Positions 47,136 through 57,001 of a stretch of 64,000 nt of DNA are shown here, one piece after another. The position numbers were made by a program, and so were the translations under genes. Below the pieces are notes generated by a model. It was not told the DNA's origin. It did not search any database and saw only the letters and a program-made list of their open reading frames with translations. Source of the DNA: JAFDZV01 sp048594725 (GTDB taxonomy: Bacteria; Bacteroidota; Ignavibacteria; OLB7); contig JBMDXA010000032.1 in assembly GCA_048594725.1 (NCBI GenBank), positions 7,091-71,090 on the forward strand, read 5' to 3'. Position 1 is the first letter of the stretch. Each line of letters begins with the position of its first letter.

Positions 47136-48416
47136 ATGATGAGATCTGATGAACAGCTCCATAGCAACGGCGGCCGCCCGGTGATCGAACCGGATGCGCC
47201 CCCGCGTGCGCATGCATCCGATTACACCAGGGTGCTGGCGCGCTATCGCTGGTTTCTGATACTGTTCGTGATCGGCGGCGGCATCCTGGCCGGCATCTAC
47301 TTCTCGGTTGCCCGGCAGAGCTTCACCGCCGGCGCCACACTGCTTCCGCCGGACAAATCGCAGGGGGTGAATATCGCCGCCCTGATGCAGAGCGGCAGCA
47401 TGCTGGACTTCGCGGGGCTGAGCGAGAATTCCTCTGCCGAGACCTTCGCGCGCATCCTCCAGAGCCGCACCCTCGCCGACAGCCTTATCACCCGCCTGGA
47501 TCTGATGAAGCGGCTGAACCTGGAATCCGGCGACCGCGCGCTCGCCATCGAGGAGGTGCTCGGGAATCTGTCCGTCACCGCCGACCGCCAGGGCTTCGTG
47601 GATGTTACCTATACCGTCAAGACCGGATTTCTCCCCAGCGACGCGGAGCAGCGGCAGGCCGCCGAGCTTTCCGCGAAGGTGGTCAACAACGCCATGGAGG
47701 TGCTGGACAAGCTCAACCAGCAGAAATCGGTCACCAAGGCGCGCCGCTCCCGCCAGTTCATCGGCGAGATGAAGGGGATCAAGCGGGCCGAGCTGGATTC
47801 GGTGCAGCGGGAGCTGCTGCTGTTCCAGCAGAAGAACAAGGTGATAGCGCTCGACAAGCAGCTGGAGGCATCGGTCACCGGGCTGGTGGAGATCCAGTCG
47901 GAGATTCAGAAGCGGGAGCTGGAGCTTACGATGCTGCGCCAGGATCTGAACCCGGATGCCCGGCTGGTGGAGAATATGCAGCGGCAACTGGCCGAACTCC
48001 GCTCGCAGAAGTCGCGCCTGGAAGGGGGGCGGATCGGCGGCGAGGCGCTGGCGATCCCACTCAGCGGCGTTCCCGATCTTACCCGCCAGTTCGCCAATCT
48101 GAAGCTGAACCTGGAGGTCGCCACCGAGATCTATACCTACCTGGAGGCGCAGTACAACCAGGAGCAGATCCAGGAGGCGCGCGAGCTCCCGACCGTGTCG
48201 GTGATGGACTACGCGGCCCCGCCGGTGCGCCGCTCGGCGCCGAAGCGCGCCCTGATGGTGGCCGTTTCGGTGGCGGCGCTCGCGGTGGTGGGATTGCTGA
48301 TGGTATTCATCTACGACACCTCCCGGCGGCACTGGCGGGGGCCGGGGCCGGCCAGGCAGGAGATCCCCGCAGGAGCGCCGAAACACTATTCCCGTACCGA
48401 TCTGGATCGTAGCTGA
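47136..48416 (+). CDS. Chain-length determinant protein (Wzz/GNVR type)
   Basis: The 426-residue product has a helix near 40-60 (WFLILFVIGGGILAGIYFSV), a periplasmic Wzz domain with long coiled-coil helices (KGIKRAELDSVQRELLLFQQ and EIQKRELELTMLRQDL), a GNVR-like segment (TEIYTYLEAQYNQEQIQEA), a P-rich motif before the second helix (VMDYAAPPVRRSAPKRAL), and a C-terminal helix (VAVSVAALAVVGLLMVFIY). It has no tyrosine-kinase domain and no kinase gene is adjacent. Its stop overlaps the next start (TGATG). Confidence 0.87.
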   Translation: MMRSDEQLHSNGGRPVIEPDAPPRAHASDYTRVLARYRWFLILFVIGGGILAGIYFSVARQSFTAGATLLPPDKSQGVNIAALMQSGSMLDFAGLSENSSAETFARILQSRTLADSLITRLDLMKRLNLESGDRALAIEEVLGNLSVTADRQGFVDVTYTVKTGFLPSDAEQRQAAELSAKVVNNAMEVLDKLNQQKSVTKARRSRQFIGEMKGIKRAELDSVQRELLLFQQKNKVIALDKQLEASVTGLVEIQSEIQKRELELTMLRQDLNPDARLVENMQRQLAELRSQKSRLEGGRIGGEALAIPLSGVPDLTRQFANLKLNLEVATEIYTYLEAQYNQEQIQEARELPTVSVMDYAAPPVRRSAPKRALMVAVSVAALAVVGLLMVFIYDTSRRHWRGPGPARQEIPAGAPKHYSRTDLDRS

Positions 48417-49645
48417 TGAACCCGGAGGCCGGAGGGGATGCCGCGCGCCCGGTACCGGAACCGCTTTCGGTGCTGGCTGTCGATAAGGTTGCGGTGCTTA
48501 AAAACAACCGTGTCCGCTACCGGCGGCTGGTTGAGCAGGGAGGGGTGCGCCTGACCGTTCTTTCACCTACCCGCTGGCTGGAAAACTGTGTGATGGAAGC
48601 CTACCAGCCGGATGCCGGCGAGCCGTACCGGACCGTGCTGGGCCGGGTGAGCTGGCCCGGCAAGGAGCTTCTGTCGGTCTATTACAATGGCCTCGTCGCT
48701 GCCATGCGCGCCGCGCGTCCGGATGTGATCCTGATGATGGAGGAGCCGTTCTCGATGTTCGCATTGCAGACCGTTCTGGTGCAGCGCCTGCTGGCGCCCG
48801 GAGCCACGGTGATCTTCTACAACAACAATATCAGTTCCTACCGGCGGTTCCCGTATCGTCTCTCGCTTCTGTATCGTGCCATCTCCGCGCTGGTGTTCCG
48901 GATGTCTGATATCGGGCTGTCGGTCAATGAACGGGCCGATGCGGTGCTGGCGGAGTCCTCGTTCCGGGGAGAGCGGAAGGTGCTTTTCTATGGCATCAAC
49001 GAGTCCGCATTTCAGCCGCTACCCGACCGCGAGGCCCGCATCCGCCTGGGCCTGCCGGAAGAGGGGGGCTTGTTTCTGTACGCGGGCCGGCTGCTGGAAC
49101 AGAAGGGGGTGCAGGATCTGATCGATGCGTTTGCCCGGCTCTCGGCCGAGCGTCCCGGTTGCCCGCTCCATCTTCTGATCGTGGGAGATGGGGAGTACGG
49201 CGAGGCGCTCCGCGCGAAGGTGCGCGCACTGGGGCTTGAGGGCTCCGTCGAGTTCCGTCCTCCGGTGCCGGTAGAGGAGGTTGCGGTCTACATGAACGCG
49301 GCCACCGCATTTGTGCTCCCCTCGCGGGGGGCCTGGAACGAGCAGTTCGGGCGGGTGAATGCCGAGGCCATGCTGGTTGGAACCACCGTCATCGGCTCCA
49401 CCAGCGGCGAGATACCACGGGTGATCGGCGATGGCGGATTCATCTTCCAGGCCGATGATGCGGAGGATCTGAAACGGACGATGGCCCGTGTGCTGGATGA
49501 TCCGGACGAGGCCGGGCGCCGCCGGGCCGTGGGGCGCCAGACCGCTCTGCGCCGCTATTCGGTCGGGGGATTCGTCGATGGCCTCCTGGAGCTGCTGGGG
49601 AAGGTCGCCCGGAAACATCTTCGCAACAAGGAACCGAACGGATGA
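48416..49645 (+). CDS. Glycosyltransferase family 4 (group 1)
   Basis: The 409-residue GT-B enzyme has an N-terminal acceptor domain (PDVILMMEEPFSMFALQ) and a C-terminal donor domain with FLYAGRLLEQKGVQDLIDAF, LLIVGDGEYGEAL, and the E-x7-E donor motif at EQFGRVNAEAM. It probably adds a sugar during exopolysaccharide repeat-unit assembly; sugar and linkage cannot be told. Starts within the Wzz stop and overlaps the next gene by four bases (ATGA). Confidence 0.9.
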   Translation: MNPEAGGDAARPVPEPLSVLAVDKVAVLKNNRVRYRRLVEQGGVRLTVLSPTRWLENCVMEAYQPDAGEPYRTVLGRVSWPGKELLSVYYNGLVAAMRAARPDVILMMEEPFSMFALQTVLVQRLLAPGATVIFYNNNISSYRRFPYRLSLLYRAISALVFRMSDIGLSVNERADAVLAESSFRGERKVLFYGINESAFQPLPDREARIRLGLPEEGGLFLYAGRLLEQKGVQDLIDAFARLSAERPGCPLHLLIVGDGEYGEALRAKVRALGLEGSVEFRPPVPVEEVAVYMNAATAFVLPSRGAWNEQFGRVNAEAMLVGTTVIGSTSGEIPRVIGDGGFIFQADDAEDLKRTMARVLDDPDEAGRRRAVGRQTALRRYSVGGFVDGLLELLGKVARKHLRNKEPNG

Positions 49646-50997
49646 CCCAGATAACCGGAGCGCTCTCACGTATCCCTTCTGCGTCCGATATGCTGCGGCG
49701 CTATGCGTCCGATCCGGTGCGGCTTCTTACGATCGTGCTTTCGACGGTCGTGCTGGGCTACGGCGCCCGCATCGACAATCACTCGCCATTCACCATCCCG
49801 TTCCTGGAATCTCTCATCGGCGCCAGCATCACCGGTATCGAGTTCATGGTGCTGCTGATTCTGATGCTGGAGATCGTCCGCCGGATGATCCTGGGGGATT
49901 ACTGGCTGGAACGTTCTCCGGTCTCCAGGCCGATGCTCTGGGTGGGCATCATGCTCGGCCTGATCCCGTTTCTGCGGATGCTGCTGGCCGAGAACCGGTT
50001 CCGCTACTCGCTGGAGATCCTGGAGACGCCGGGGCTGGTGATCGCGTTCTTTCTCTGGCTGCTGGTGTTCCGCCGCGAGGATCTGAAACTGATGTTCTGG
50101 ATGGTGGCTGTCGCCGGACTGTACAAGGGGATCGAGGGGGTTTCCATCTTCCTGACCGTGGGGCTGGGATGGGGACTGCTTACCGACTGGCGCGATGCGA
50201 TGCTGCTGGCGAGCATGATTACCGCCACCTTCTTCGCGTTTGTCATCAAGCCGGAGGGGGATGCAGTCTATGCCAGCATCCGGCGGTTTCTGTTCGCGGT
50301 CTTTCCGATAACGATGTTCACGTTCATCGGCTCCACGCGCAGATCGTTCGTGCTGGGGGTGGTGGCGGCGATCGTGGTGCTGGCCTTTATGCTGGAGAAG
50401 TCGGAGCGGCGGAAGGTGCTGATGAAGGCTCTGCCGATGACCGTCATCTTCGGCGCGCTGGCGATGGTGCTGATCGGCTCCAGTGCCTTTCTGGATCGTC
50501 TGGGAAACATCAGCGATCCCACGCAGGAGCATTCGGCCACCTATCGCCTGCTGGAGATCTACAACGTGTCCCATATGATCGTCCAGAAGCCGCTCTTCGG
50601 CTGGCCGTTCGGGGTTCCCTGGCAGAACTTCACCGTGCTGGAGATCGAGAACCTGAGCCCGGTGGTTCCTCATAACACCTATCTCTATGTGCTGTGGCGC
50701 GGTGGCGTCGTCGGCCTGGTATTCTGGCTCTGGTTTCTGGTGGCGATGTTCCGCATGCACCGGCGCACCATCCGGGCCGCCGCAACCCCCTTTGCCCGGT
50801 TCCTGGCGTTCTGGCTTGCTTCTGCCACTCTTGCGGTGACCGTGGCCGGCTTCACCATGTCGATCGGTGCGGGGCGCCTGAAATATTTCTACCCCTTTCT
50901 GGTGGTGATGACCAGCTATCTGCCGGGGGCCTGGCCCCGGCTCAGGGAGAAATTTTCCCCTTCCGCTCCCGGGCCGAATGTGCTTGACAACGCCTGA
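49642..50997 (+). CDS. O-antigen ligase/polymerase-like membrane protein (Wzy-type)
   Basis: The 451-residue protein has about ten to twelve membrane helices and a large loop with RLLEIYNVSHMIVQKPLFGW...PVVPHNTYLYVLWRGGVVGLVFWL. That H-N-x-[YF]-L near a Gly-rich helix is the O-antigen ligase/Wzy polymerase family pattern. It presumably polymerises or ligates the exopolysaccharide. It is the last gene of the four-gene EPS run; a flippase and an initiating transferase are not in the window. Confidence 0.85.
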   Translation: MTQITGALSRIPSASDMLRRYASDPVRLLTIVLSTVVLGYGARIDNHSPFTIPFLESLIGASITGIEFMVLLILMLEIVRRMILGDYWLERSPVSRPMLWVGIMLGLIPFLRMLLAENRFRYSLEILETPGLVIAFFLWLLVFRREDLKLMFWMVAVAGLYKGIEGVSIFLTVGLGWGLLTDWRDAMLLASMITATFFAFVIKPEGDAVYASIRRFLFAVFPITMFTFIGSTRRSFVLGVVAAIVVLAFMLEKSERRKVLMKALPMTVIFGALAMVLIGSSAFLDRLGNISDPTQEHSATYRLLEIYNVSHMIVQKPLFGWPFGVPWQNFTVLEIENLSPVVPHNTYLYVLWRGGVVGLVFWLWFLVAMFRMHRRTIRAAATPFARFLAFWLASATLAVTVAGFTMSIGAGRLKYFYPFLVVMTSYLPGAWPRLREKFSPSAPGPNVLDNA

Positions 50998-51071
50998 CGC
51001 CGCCAACATCTTGGCCCCCGCTTCGTCCTTGTAGCGCAATTCCGCGCCGCACTAATCATTCGTAGAGTTCC

Positions 51072-54000
51072 ATGAAGTTCCGAGCGATTCTACCAGCTCT
51101 CCTTCTTGCACTTCCCTTGTATGCCCGGGCCCAGCAGCTGGGCGGGGCGCGTCCGGCGGCTCCGGACGGCGCTGCCAGGGTGAGCGTTGTTTCCAGCAAC
51201 GAGGAGGGGGTGACCGTGGAGATCTCCGGTCTTCAGGCTCGTGTGATGGATATCGCCGGCGCGCAGAGAGTGGTGCATAATGCCGGGGCGCTCGGCTCCG
51301 AGCCGACCGATCTGTCGCTTCCGGCGCTCTTTCTTACGCTCGGCGTGCCGCACGATGCCTCCGATTTCCGGGCGTCGGTGTCGGTGACCGGGTTCGATTC
51401 CTCCTCGTTCCGGCTCCGGCCGGGAGGGGAGCTCCCGGCGGCATCCTCCGGCGCTCCCGTCACCGTGGGGCCCTCCTCCACCCATCGCGGGCTCCGTACG
51501 GTGATCCTTCGCTACCAGCCCTTCCGTTTCGCCGGCAGCTCCATCCTTACCGAAAGCTCTGCCCGCATCACTCTTTCATGGAAGAGAGGGCGGGAGCGGA
51601 TGAAGCAGGGGCCCGTGGTGCGGGAGGTGGCGTCGGTAGAGGAGACGCTACGCTCGCAGATCCTGAACTACGATGCGGCCAGGATCTGGCGGCAGAAGCC
51701 GGTTCCGGCCTCCGGGCGTACGGCGCTGGCGGCCTCATCGTGGGGGATGGAGCGGAGCATGATCCTGCGGGTCGCCAGGAACGCGGTGTATCGTGCCGGG
51801 GGCTCGGAGCTTGCAGGAAGCGGTGCCGCCGATCTGATCGGCTCGCCGGTCTCCTCGCTCCGCATCCGCAACCGCAGCAACTACATCCGGTTCTACGTGG
51901 ACGATCGCGCCGGCGACGGGATCTTCGGCGCCGAGGATGCCATCGAGTTTCATGGCGTGCGCAACCCCAGTAGCGAGGGGCTCTATTTCGATGCGGTCAC
52001 CGATACCAACGCGTATATCCTGAGCTGGAACGGAGGTGCCGGGAGCACGCCGGCGCTGGCCGGACGCTCCGGAACCGGCGATGCGCCCCCTCTTGCCATG
52101 TACGATTCCACCCTCCATTTCGAGGGGGAGAACATCTATTATCCCGGCCCTTCCTACCCGCTCGGCACACGCTACGGGGGATGGGGGGAGAGCCGGACGA
52201 TCTACGTCTCCGACCGTGTGGAGAACGAGCGGTTCTACTGGACGAACATCGCCTACCCGCAGCAGAAGGTGGTGGAGTTCAACTGCTCGCCGGCGTATGC
52301 CAACGGCGGAACATTCATGCTTCGGGTACGGCTGGTGGGCCTTACCGATGACGCCACGATCCCCTATTACCATAACACGCTCGTCCAGCTGAACGGGATC
52401 GATGTGGGAACGGTGCTCTTCCCCGGATTCACCGATACCACCGCCGCCTTCGAGATCCCTGCCAGCTATCTGCTCAATGGCCGCAACCGGATGACGCTGG
52501 TGCCGCTGGAATCCCCCACGCGGCTCACCAAGCCGCTGCTGCCGGATCAGGTGAACCTCGATTACATCCGGATCTCCGGCCGCTGGCTCCCCAGCGCCTG
52601 GGATGATGCCCCCACCGTGCGGCTGGCCGGTGACGGGGCGCAGCGCGTCTCCGTGGCGGGGCTTACCTCGCCGGTCTCGCTGGCCGTTTCCGGAAGCTCC
52701 CGCGCGCCGGTCTCCGGCAACGATCGCGGTTTCCTCTTCCGGCTGGCCTCGCGGCAGTTCGAGGTGGGGCTCCGAAGCAATCCCGGTTTCGTGGCGCAGT
52801 TCAACGATACCGCGGTCTTCAGCCCTCTGAACGGTGCCGGCCTGATGCTGATCGAAGCCGATGGCTCCAGCGGCCGCCTTCTCCGCCAGCGCTTTCTGAA
52901 CCTCTACGATCCTGTCGAACCGAACGCCTTTGCCGCTGCATCCCAGTTTCTGGGAGCGGTGCCGGCGGGGAACATCGTCATCGCCGGGTTTGCCGTGGGT
53001 GGCGGCCAGCAGGGGGAACTTCCGGCGGAGCTGAAGAGCGCCTTTGCGGCGCTTGGCAGCAGCAGGGTGGGGGGGAACAACTTCGTCTCCTCCTGGGCCT
53101 TTGCCGCCCGCAAGGGGGAGCCGGCCACGGCGGTTGAGCGCTATGCCACATTGGATGAGAGCAATCGCGGGGTGACGCTCGATGCGTTCATTCCCGCGCC
53201 GAACGGCGATCGCTATCGCGCCATCGTTACCCTTGAAGGGAATGCGGGCGAGGAGTTTCAGATGAGCGCGCCGGCCTCGCCGGGGCTCCGGTTCCATGCC
53301 GGGGACGATCTGCTGAGCACCGGCAACCAGGCGTCGATGCTGGTGGTGACTCATCCGGCGTTCAGCGCCGCCGCCAATCGCCTCGCCGAACACCGCGCCC
53401 GCCACAGCCTCCTTACCGGCGACTCGCTTACCGTGCGTGTGGTGGATGTGGAGCGTATCTACGACGAGTTCAACGACGGCATCAAGTCGCCGGTGGCGAT
53501 ACGCCGATTCCTCCAGTATGCCGATTCCAACTGGGCGCAGCCCAGCCCCGCGTATGTGCTTCTGTTCGGCGATGCCTCGTGGGACCCCCAGCGGCGGCTC
53601 CCCAGCTCCGCGATGATCGATTACATCCCTACCAACGGCATCCCCTCCAACGACTACATGTTCACCGTGCCGTTCAACGATCCCACGCTACCGTGGCAGC
53701 AGTTCATCGGCCGCATTCCCGCCACCACTGCGGCCGATGCCGATGGGGTGGTGGATAAGATCGTGGAGTACGACACGCTCCCGCCGGCCGCCTGGAACAA
53801 GCGCTTCGCCTTTATGGCCGGCGGTTCCAGCCGCCAGCAGGTGAACGATCACCGTGAGCGGGACCGTGGGTATGCCTCGTATGTGATGAGCCCCAGCTTC
53901 CAGGGTGATACGGTGACCATCTGGCGTACCACCAAGGATGAGGATCTTCCGATGCCCGATGCCAAGGATGCCGACTGGGCTCGCGCGGAGATCAACAAGG

Positions 54001-56993
54001 GTGCCCTCTGGGTGAGCTTCTCCGGCCACGGCGCTACCGATGTGGCCGATCTGGATTACGGCTATCCGGAGCAGTTCGATAATGGCAATCGCTATTTCGT
54101 GCTGGCTACCTTCTCCTGCCAGACCGGCGCATTCGCCGAGCCGCAGGCCACCGTGCGCAACGAGCGCTTCCTGATGTATCCCGGCAAGGGGGCCATCGCC
54201 TCCATCGCCGGCACCAGCTATTCCTTCCCCTATCTGGATCAGTATCATAAGGAGTGGCTCTACAGGCAGATCACCCAGAAACCCCACCAGCGGATTCTCG
54301 GGGCCATCTTCACCAGGGCGAAGTTCGAAGGCTATTTCAGAGATGTGGCCGTGGGGTGGGAGATGAGCCGCGAAGGGTACGACCGCCGCAATTCGCTGCT
54401 GATGTACAACTTCCTCGGCGATCCTTCCATGCCGCTGGCGGTGCGTTCCACCGTGGAGCTTGCCTTTAGCGATGTGGCCGCGCGCAACTCCCGTGGCGAG
54501 GAGCCGGTGCCGGGGGATTCGCTGGTGAACCTCTCGGCGCGGATCTGGAACTACGGCATTCCGGCCGATTCCTCCGTGACCGTGGTGGCCTCCATCACCG
54601 ACAAGGCACAGGTCACCTCCTACGATACGGTGACCGTGGCGGGGCTTGGTCATCATGCCGATCTCCAGTTCCAGCTTCCGCTGATAGCCGAGGCGGGGGA
54701 GTATATCGTCCGCCTCCAGGCCGATCCGGAAAGGATGCAGCCGGAGTCGTTCCTCCGCGACAACGATACCAGCTTCACTCTCCGGGTGCGGGGCAACCAG
54801 CCGCTGCCGATCGAGCCGGTGCCGTTCGGCCGCGTGGCCGGCTATGACGATGTGGTGATCCGCCTGCTGAACCCACCGGTCGGCCCCGGCGCCGATATCG
54901 AGGTGGATACCAGCGAGACCTTCTCCACGGCCTTTACCAATCGCTCCGTCGGCACCATGCAACTGGAGGAGCTTACCACCACTTGGACGTTTTCGATTCC
55001 GGCCGGCATGCGCTCGGCGCGGAAGTTCTGGTGGCGCGCGGTCTCCACCGCCGGCAATCCTGATGTGTCGCAGCTCTTCCCGATCACCGAGAGCTTCACG
55101 GTGGACGCGGCTCCTGCTGCGGAGTTCATCGTGGGCGGTGCCGGGCAGATCGCCAGAGGCCGCATCACCAACCTTGTGAATACCGCCTCCGGCATAGGCC
55201 CCGGCGAGCGCCGCATGCCGATCATGGTGATGGGCATGGGGCAGAGCAAATACTCCAACGGCCAGGATATACCGAGAAGCTTCGTCCGGGTGATGGTCGA
55301 TGGCCGGGATTACAATCGCCCGGCACTGGATGGCATCAATATCCTGCTGCTGGACAGGGCGAGTTCCAGGGTGATTGCCAAGGGGACCTTCGCGTTCTAT
55401 GCCCAGGCATCCAGCAAGGATGTGGACCGTTTTCTGGCGATGGCCGATACCATCAGGCCGGAACATCTGGTCCTGCTCTGGGTCAACGGCAAATCGCTCG
55501 ATATGGATTATCGTGGCGATGAGATCCGCGCGGCTCTGCGGTCGCTGGGCTCGAACCATGCCGATCTGCTGGAGCCGGAGGATTCCTATGTGCTGATAGG
55601 AGGGAAGGGGCTCGCCCCCGGTGCCGCCCGCGATTCGCTGGTGCGTGCGGCTCCGCTGCGCTCGCAGGGGATTGAGCCGCCGTATTACGTGTCGATCGCC
55701 GATACTGTCAGCCTCGCCGCCGGCGAGGGGAGCTATGTCTCGCCGCAGGTGGGGCCTGCCACCGCATGGCGCCGTGCCACGTTCAGCCATGCCGGCGGTT
55801 CGCAGCTCGGGGTTACCGTCTTCGGTGTGCGCCGCGACGGGATGCGTGATTCTCTTCTGAGCATCAGCGGGACGCAGGATGCCGATCTTTCCGGGGTGGA
55901 TGTGAAAACCTATCCGCGCCTGGAGTTCCGCGCGCAGTTCCCGAGCGATTCCACGCTCCGCCTGCGCGATATCCGCGTGGACTACGATCCCTCGCCGGAG
56001 CTTGCGATCGTTCCCTCCACCCTCCGCATGGAGCCCGATTCGGTGCTGCAGGGGGACCCCTCGGCGATGACCGCCACGGTGGTGAATCTCTCGCGGCGAT
56101 ATGCGGCCGAGAATATCACGGTCCGTCTCGATCTGAACGCGGAGAACGTCCGCCCGCCGTTCGATACGCTTCATATCGGCAGGCTGGCTCCGCTCGATTC
56201 GGTGCGCCACAGCTACGCTATCGCAACGGCGGGGCTGAAGGACTACAATGCGTTTACGCTCCGGGTCAATGGGAGCGATATTCCCGCCGAGCCGTATCAG
56301 CAGAACAACAGCATCGGCGCGGCGCTGCTTGTGGGAGTGGATGTGATCCCGCCGGGGTGGGCGGTGTATGCAGATGACAACCGCCTGATCGATGGCGATT
56401 ACGTGAACCCGCAGCCACGGTTCGAAATTCGTCTGTACGATAATTCCAGCCTCGCGTTCGGCGATTCCATCGCCGTGGAGAAATTGATTATCGACAACGA
56501 GCTGATCGTGCCGCATGATCCCGGCACCGAGTTCAAGGTGATGAGCAGCGGCGAGCATCGCATCAGCTTCTATTATACGCCGCAGATTCCCCTGGAGGAT
56601 GGGGAGCATGAATTGTGGGCGTATCTGAAGGATGCCAGCGGAAATCCGGATACCATCCGTGCGGTGATATTCTATGTGGAGCGCGATCTGAAAATCCGCA
56701 ACGTGGTGAACTGGCCCAACCCCCTTGTGGATCGCACCACGTTCACCTTCATGGTCAGCGGCGGCACCACCCCGAAGTCCGGAGAGATCGGCATTTATAC
56801 CGTTGCCGGACGAAAAATAAAGACGATAAAACTGGGCCCCACGGAGCTTCAGCTCGGGTTCAACCGGGTGGAGTGGGACGGTCTGGATGAGGATCGCGAC
56901 CGGCTGGCGAACGGAGTCTACCTCTATAAGATTCTGATCGATAACGGCGAGACAACACAGGAGGTTATCGAGAAGATCGTGGTGATGAGGTAG
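51072..56993 (+). CDS. Giant C25 (gingipain/PorU-like) cysteine peptidase with ILEI-like domain and T9SS tail
   Basis: The 1973-residue product has a signal peptide (LPALLLALPLYARAQ) and a long beta-rich N-terminal region (~25-760). The C25 catalytic domain (~770-1130) starts LVVTHPAFSAAANRLAEHR and has His986 in SFSGHGATD and Cys1016 in ATFSCQTGAF. A CARDB-like Ig segment (~1140-1240) follows. Residues ~1418-1530 (GINILLLDRAS, KGTFAFYAQ, LVLLWVNGKS, LRSLGSNHADLLEPEDSYVLIGGKG) resemble the ILEI/FAM3 (PANDER) lectin-like fold. More Ig-like segments and a type A sorting domain (NWPNPLVDRTTFTF ... LANGVYLYKILID) end it. PorU is the T9SS sortase; this protein may be PorU or a gingipain-like effector. 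The length, well above PorU's ~1150-1300, leaves that open. Confidence 0.85.
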   Translation: MKFRAILPALLLALPLYARAQQLGGARPAAPDGAARVSVVSSNEEGVTVEISGLQARVMDIAGAQRVVHNAGALGSEPTDLSLPALFLTLGVPHDASDFRASVSVTGFDSSSFRLRPGGELPAASSGAPVTVGPSSTHRGLRTVILRYQPFRFAGSSILTESSARITLSWKRGRERMKQGPVVREVASVEETLRSQILNYDAARIWRQKPVPASGRTALAASSWGMERSMILRVARNAVYRAGGSELAGSGAADLIGSPVSSLRIRNRSNYIRFYVDDRAGDGIFGAEDAIEFHGVRNPSSEGLYFDAVTDTNAYILSWNGGAGSTPALAGRSGTGDAPPLAMYDSTLHFEGENIYYPGPSYPLGTRYGGWGESRTIYVSDRVENERFYWTNIAYPQQKVVEFNCSPAYANGGTFMLRVRLVGLTDDATIPYYHNTLVQLNGIDVGTVLFPGFTDTTAAFEIPASYLLNGRNRMTLVPLESPTRLTKPLLPDQVNLDYIRISGRWLPSAWDDAPTVRLAGDGAQRVSVAGLTSPVSLAVSGSSRAPVSGNDRGFLFRLASRQFEVGLRSNPGFVAQFNDTAVFSPLNGAGLMLIEADGSSGRLLRQRFLNLYDPVEPNAFAAASQFLGAVPAGNIVIAGFAVGGGQQGELPAELKSAFAALGSSRVGGNNFVSSWAFAARKGEPATAVERYATLDESNRGVTLDAFIPAPNGDRYRAIVTLEGNAGEEFQMSAPASPGLRFHAGDDLLSTGNQASMLVVTHPAFSAAANRLAEHRARHSLLTGDSLTVRVVDVERIYDEFNDGIKSPVAIRRFLQYADSNWAQPSPAYVLLFGDASWDPQRRLPSSAMIDYIPTNGIPSNDYMFTVPFNDPTLPWQQFIGRIPATTAADADGVVDKIVEYDTLPPAAWNKRFAFMAGGSSRQQVNDHRERDRGYASYVMSPSFQGDTVTIWRTTKDEDLPMPDAKDADWARAEINKGALWVSFSGHGATDVADLDYGYPEQFDNGNRYFVLATFSCQTGAFAEPQATVRNERFLMYPGKGAIASIAGTSYSFPYLDQYHKEWLYRQITQKPHQRILGAIFTRAKFEGYFRDVAVGWEMSREGYDRRNSLLMYNFLGDPSMPLAVRSTVELAFSDVAARNSRGEEPVPGDSLVNLSARIWNYGIPADSSVTVVASITDKAQVTSYDTVTVAGLGHHADLQFQLPLIAEAGEYIVRLQADPERMQPESFLRDNDTSFTLRVRGNQPLPIEPVPFGRVAGYDDVVIRLLNPPVGPGADIEVDTSETFSTAFTNRSVGTMQLEELTTTWTFSIPAGMRSARKFWWRAVSTAGNPDVSQLFPITESFTVDAAPAAEFIVGGAGQIARGRITNLVNTASGIGPGERRMPIMVMGMGQSKYSNGQDIPRSFVRVMVDGRDYNRPALDGINILLLDRASSRVIAKGTFAFYAQASSKDVDRFLAMADTIRPEHLVLLWVNGKSLDMDYRGDEIRAALRSLGSNHADLLEPEDSYVLIGGKGLAPGAARDSLVRAAPLRSQGIEPPYYVSIADTVSLAAGEGSYVSPQVGPATAWRRATFSHAGGSQLGVTVFGVRRDGMRDSLLSISGTQDADLSGVDVKTYPRLEFRAQFPSDSTLRLRDIRVDYDPSPELAIVPSTLRMEPDSVLQGDPSAMTATVVNLSRRYAAENITVRLDLNAENVRPPFDTLHIGRLAPLDSVRHSYAIATAGLKDYNAFTLRVNGSDIPAEPYQQNNSIGAALLVGVDVIPPGWAVYADDNRLIDGDYVNPQPRFEIRLYDNSSLAFGDSIAVEKLIIDNELIVPHDPGTEFKVMSSGEHRISFYYTPQIPLEDGEHELWAYLKDASGNPDTIRAVIFYVERDLKIRNVVNWPNPLVDRTTFTFMVSGGTTPKSGEIGIYTVAGRKIKTIKLGPTELQLGFNRVEWDGLDEDRDRLANGVYLYKILIDNGETTQEVIEKIVVMR

Positions 56994-57001
56994 ATCGCAT
57001 C

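Noticed and set aside
45182..47167. 661-residue minus-strand frame
   Set aside because: Antisense to the polysaccharide export gene; no family signature.
53688..56609. 973-residue minus-strand frame
   Set aside because: It is antisense to the C25 peptidase and has His/Arg/Gly-rich noise composition without domains.
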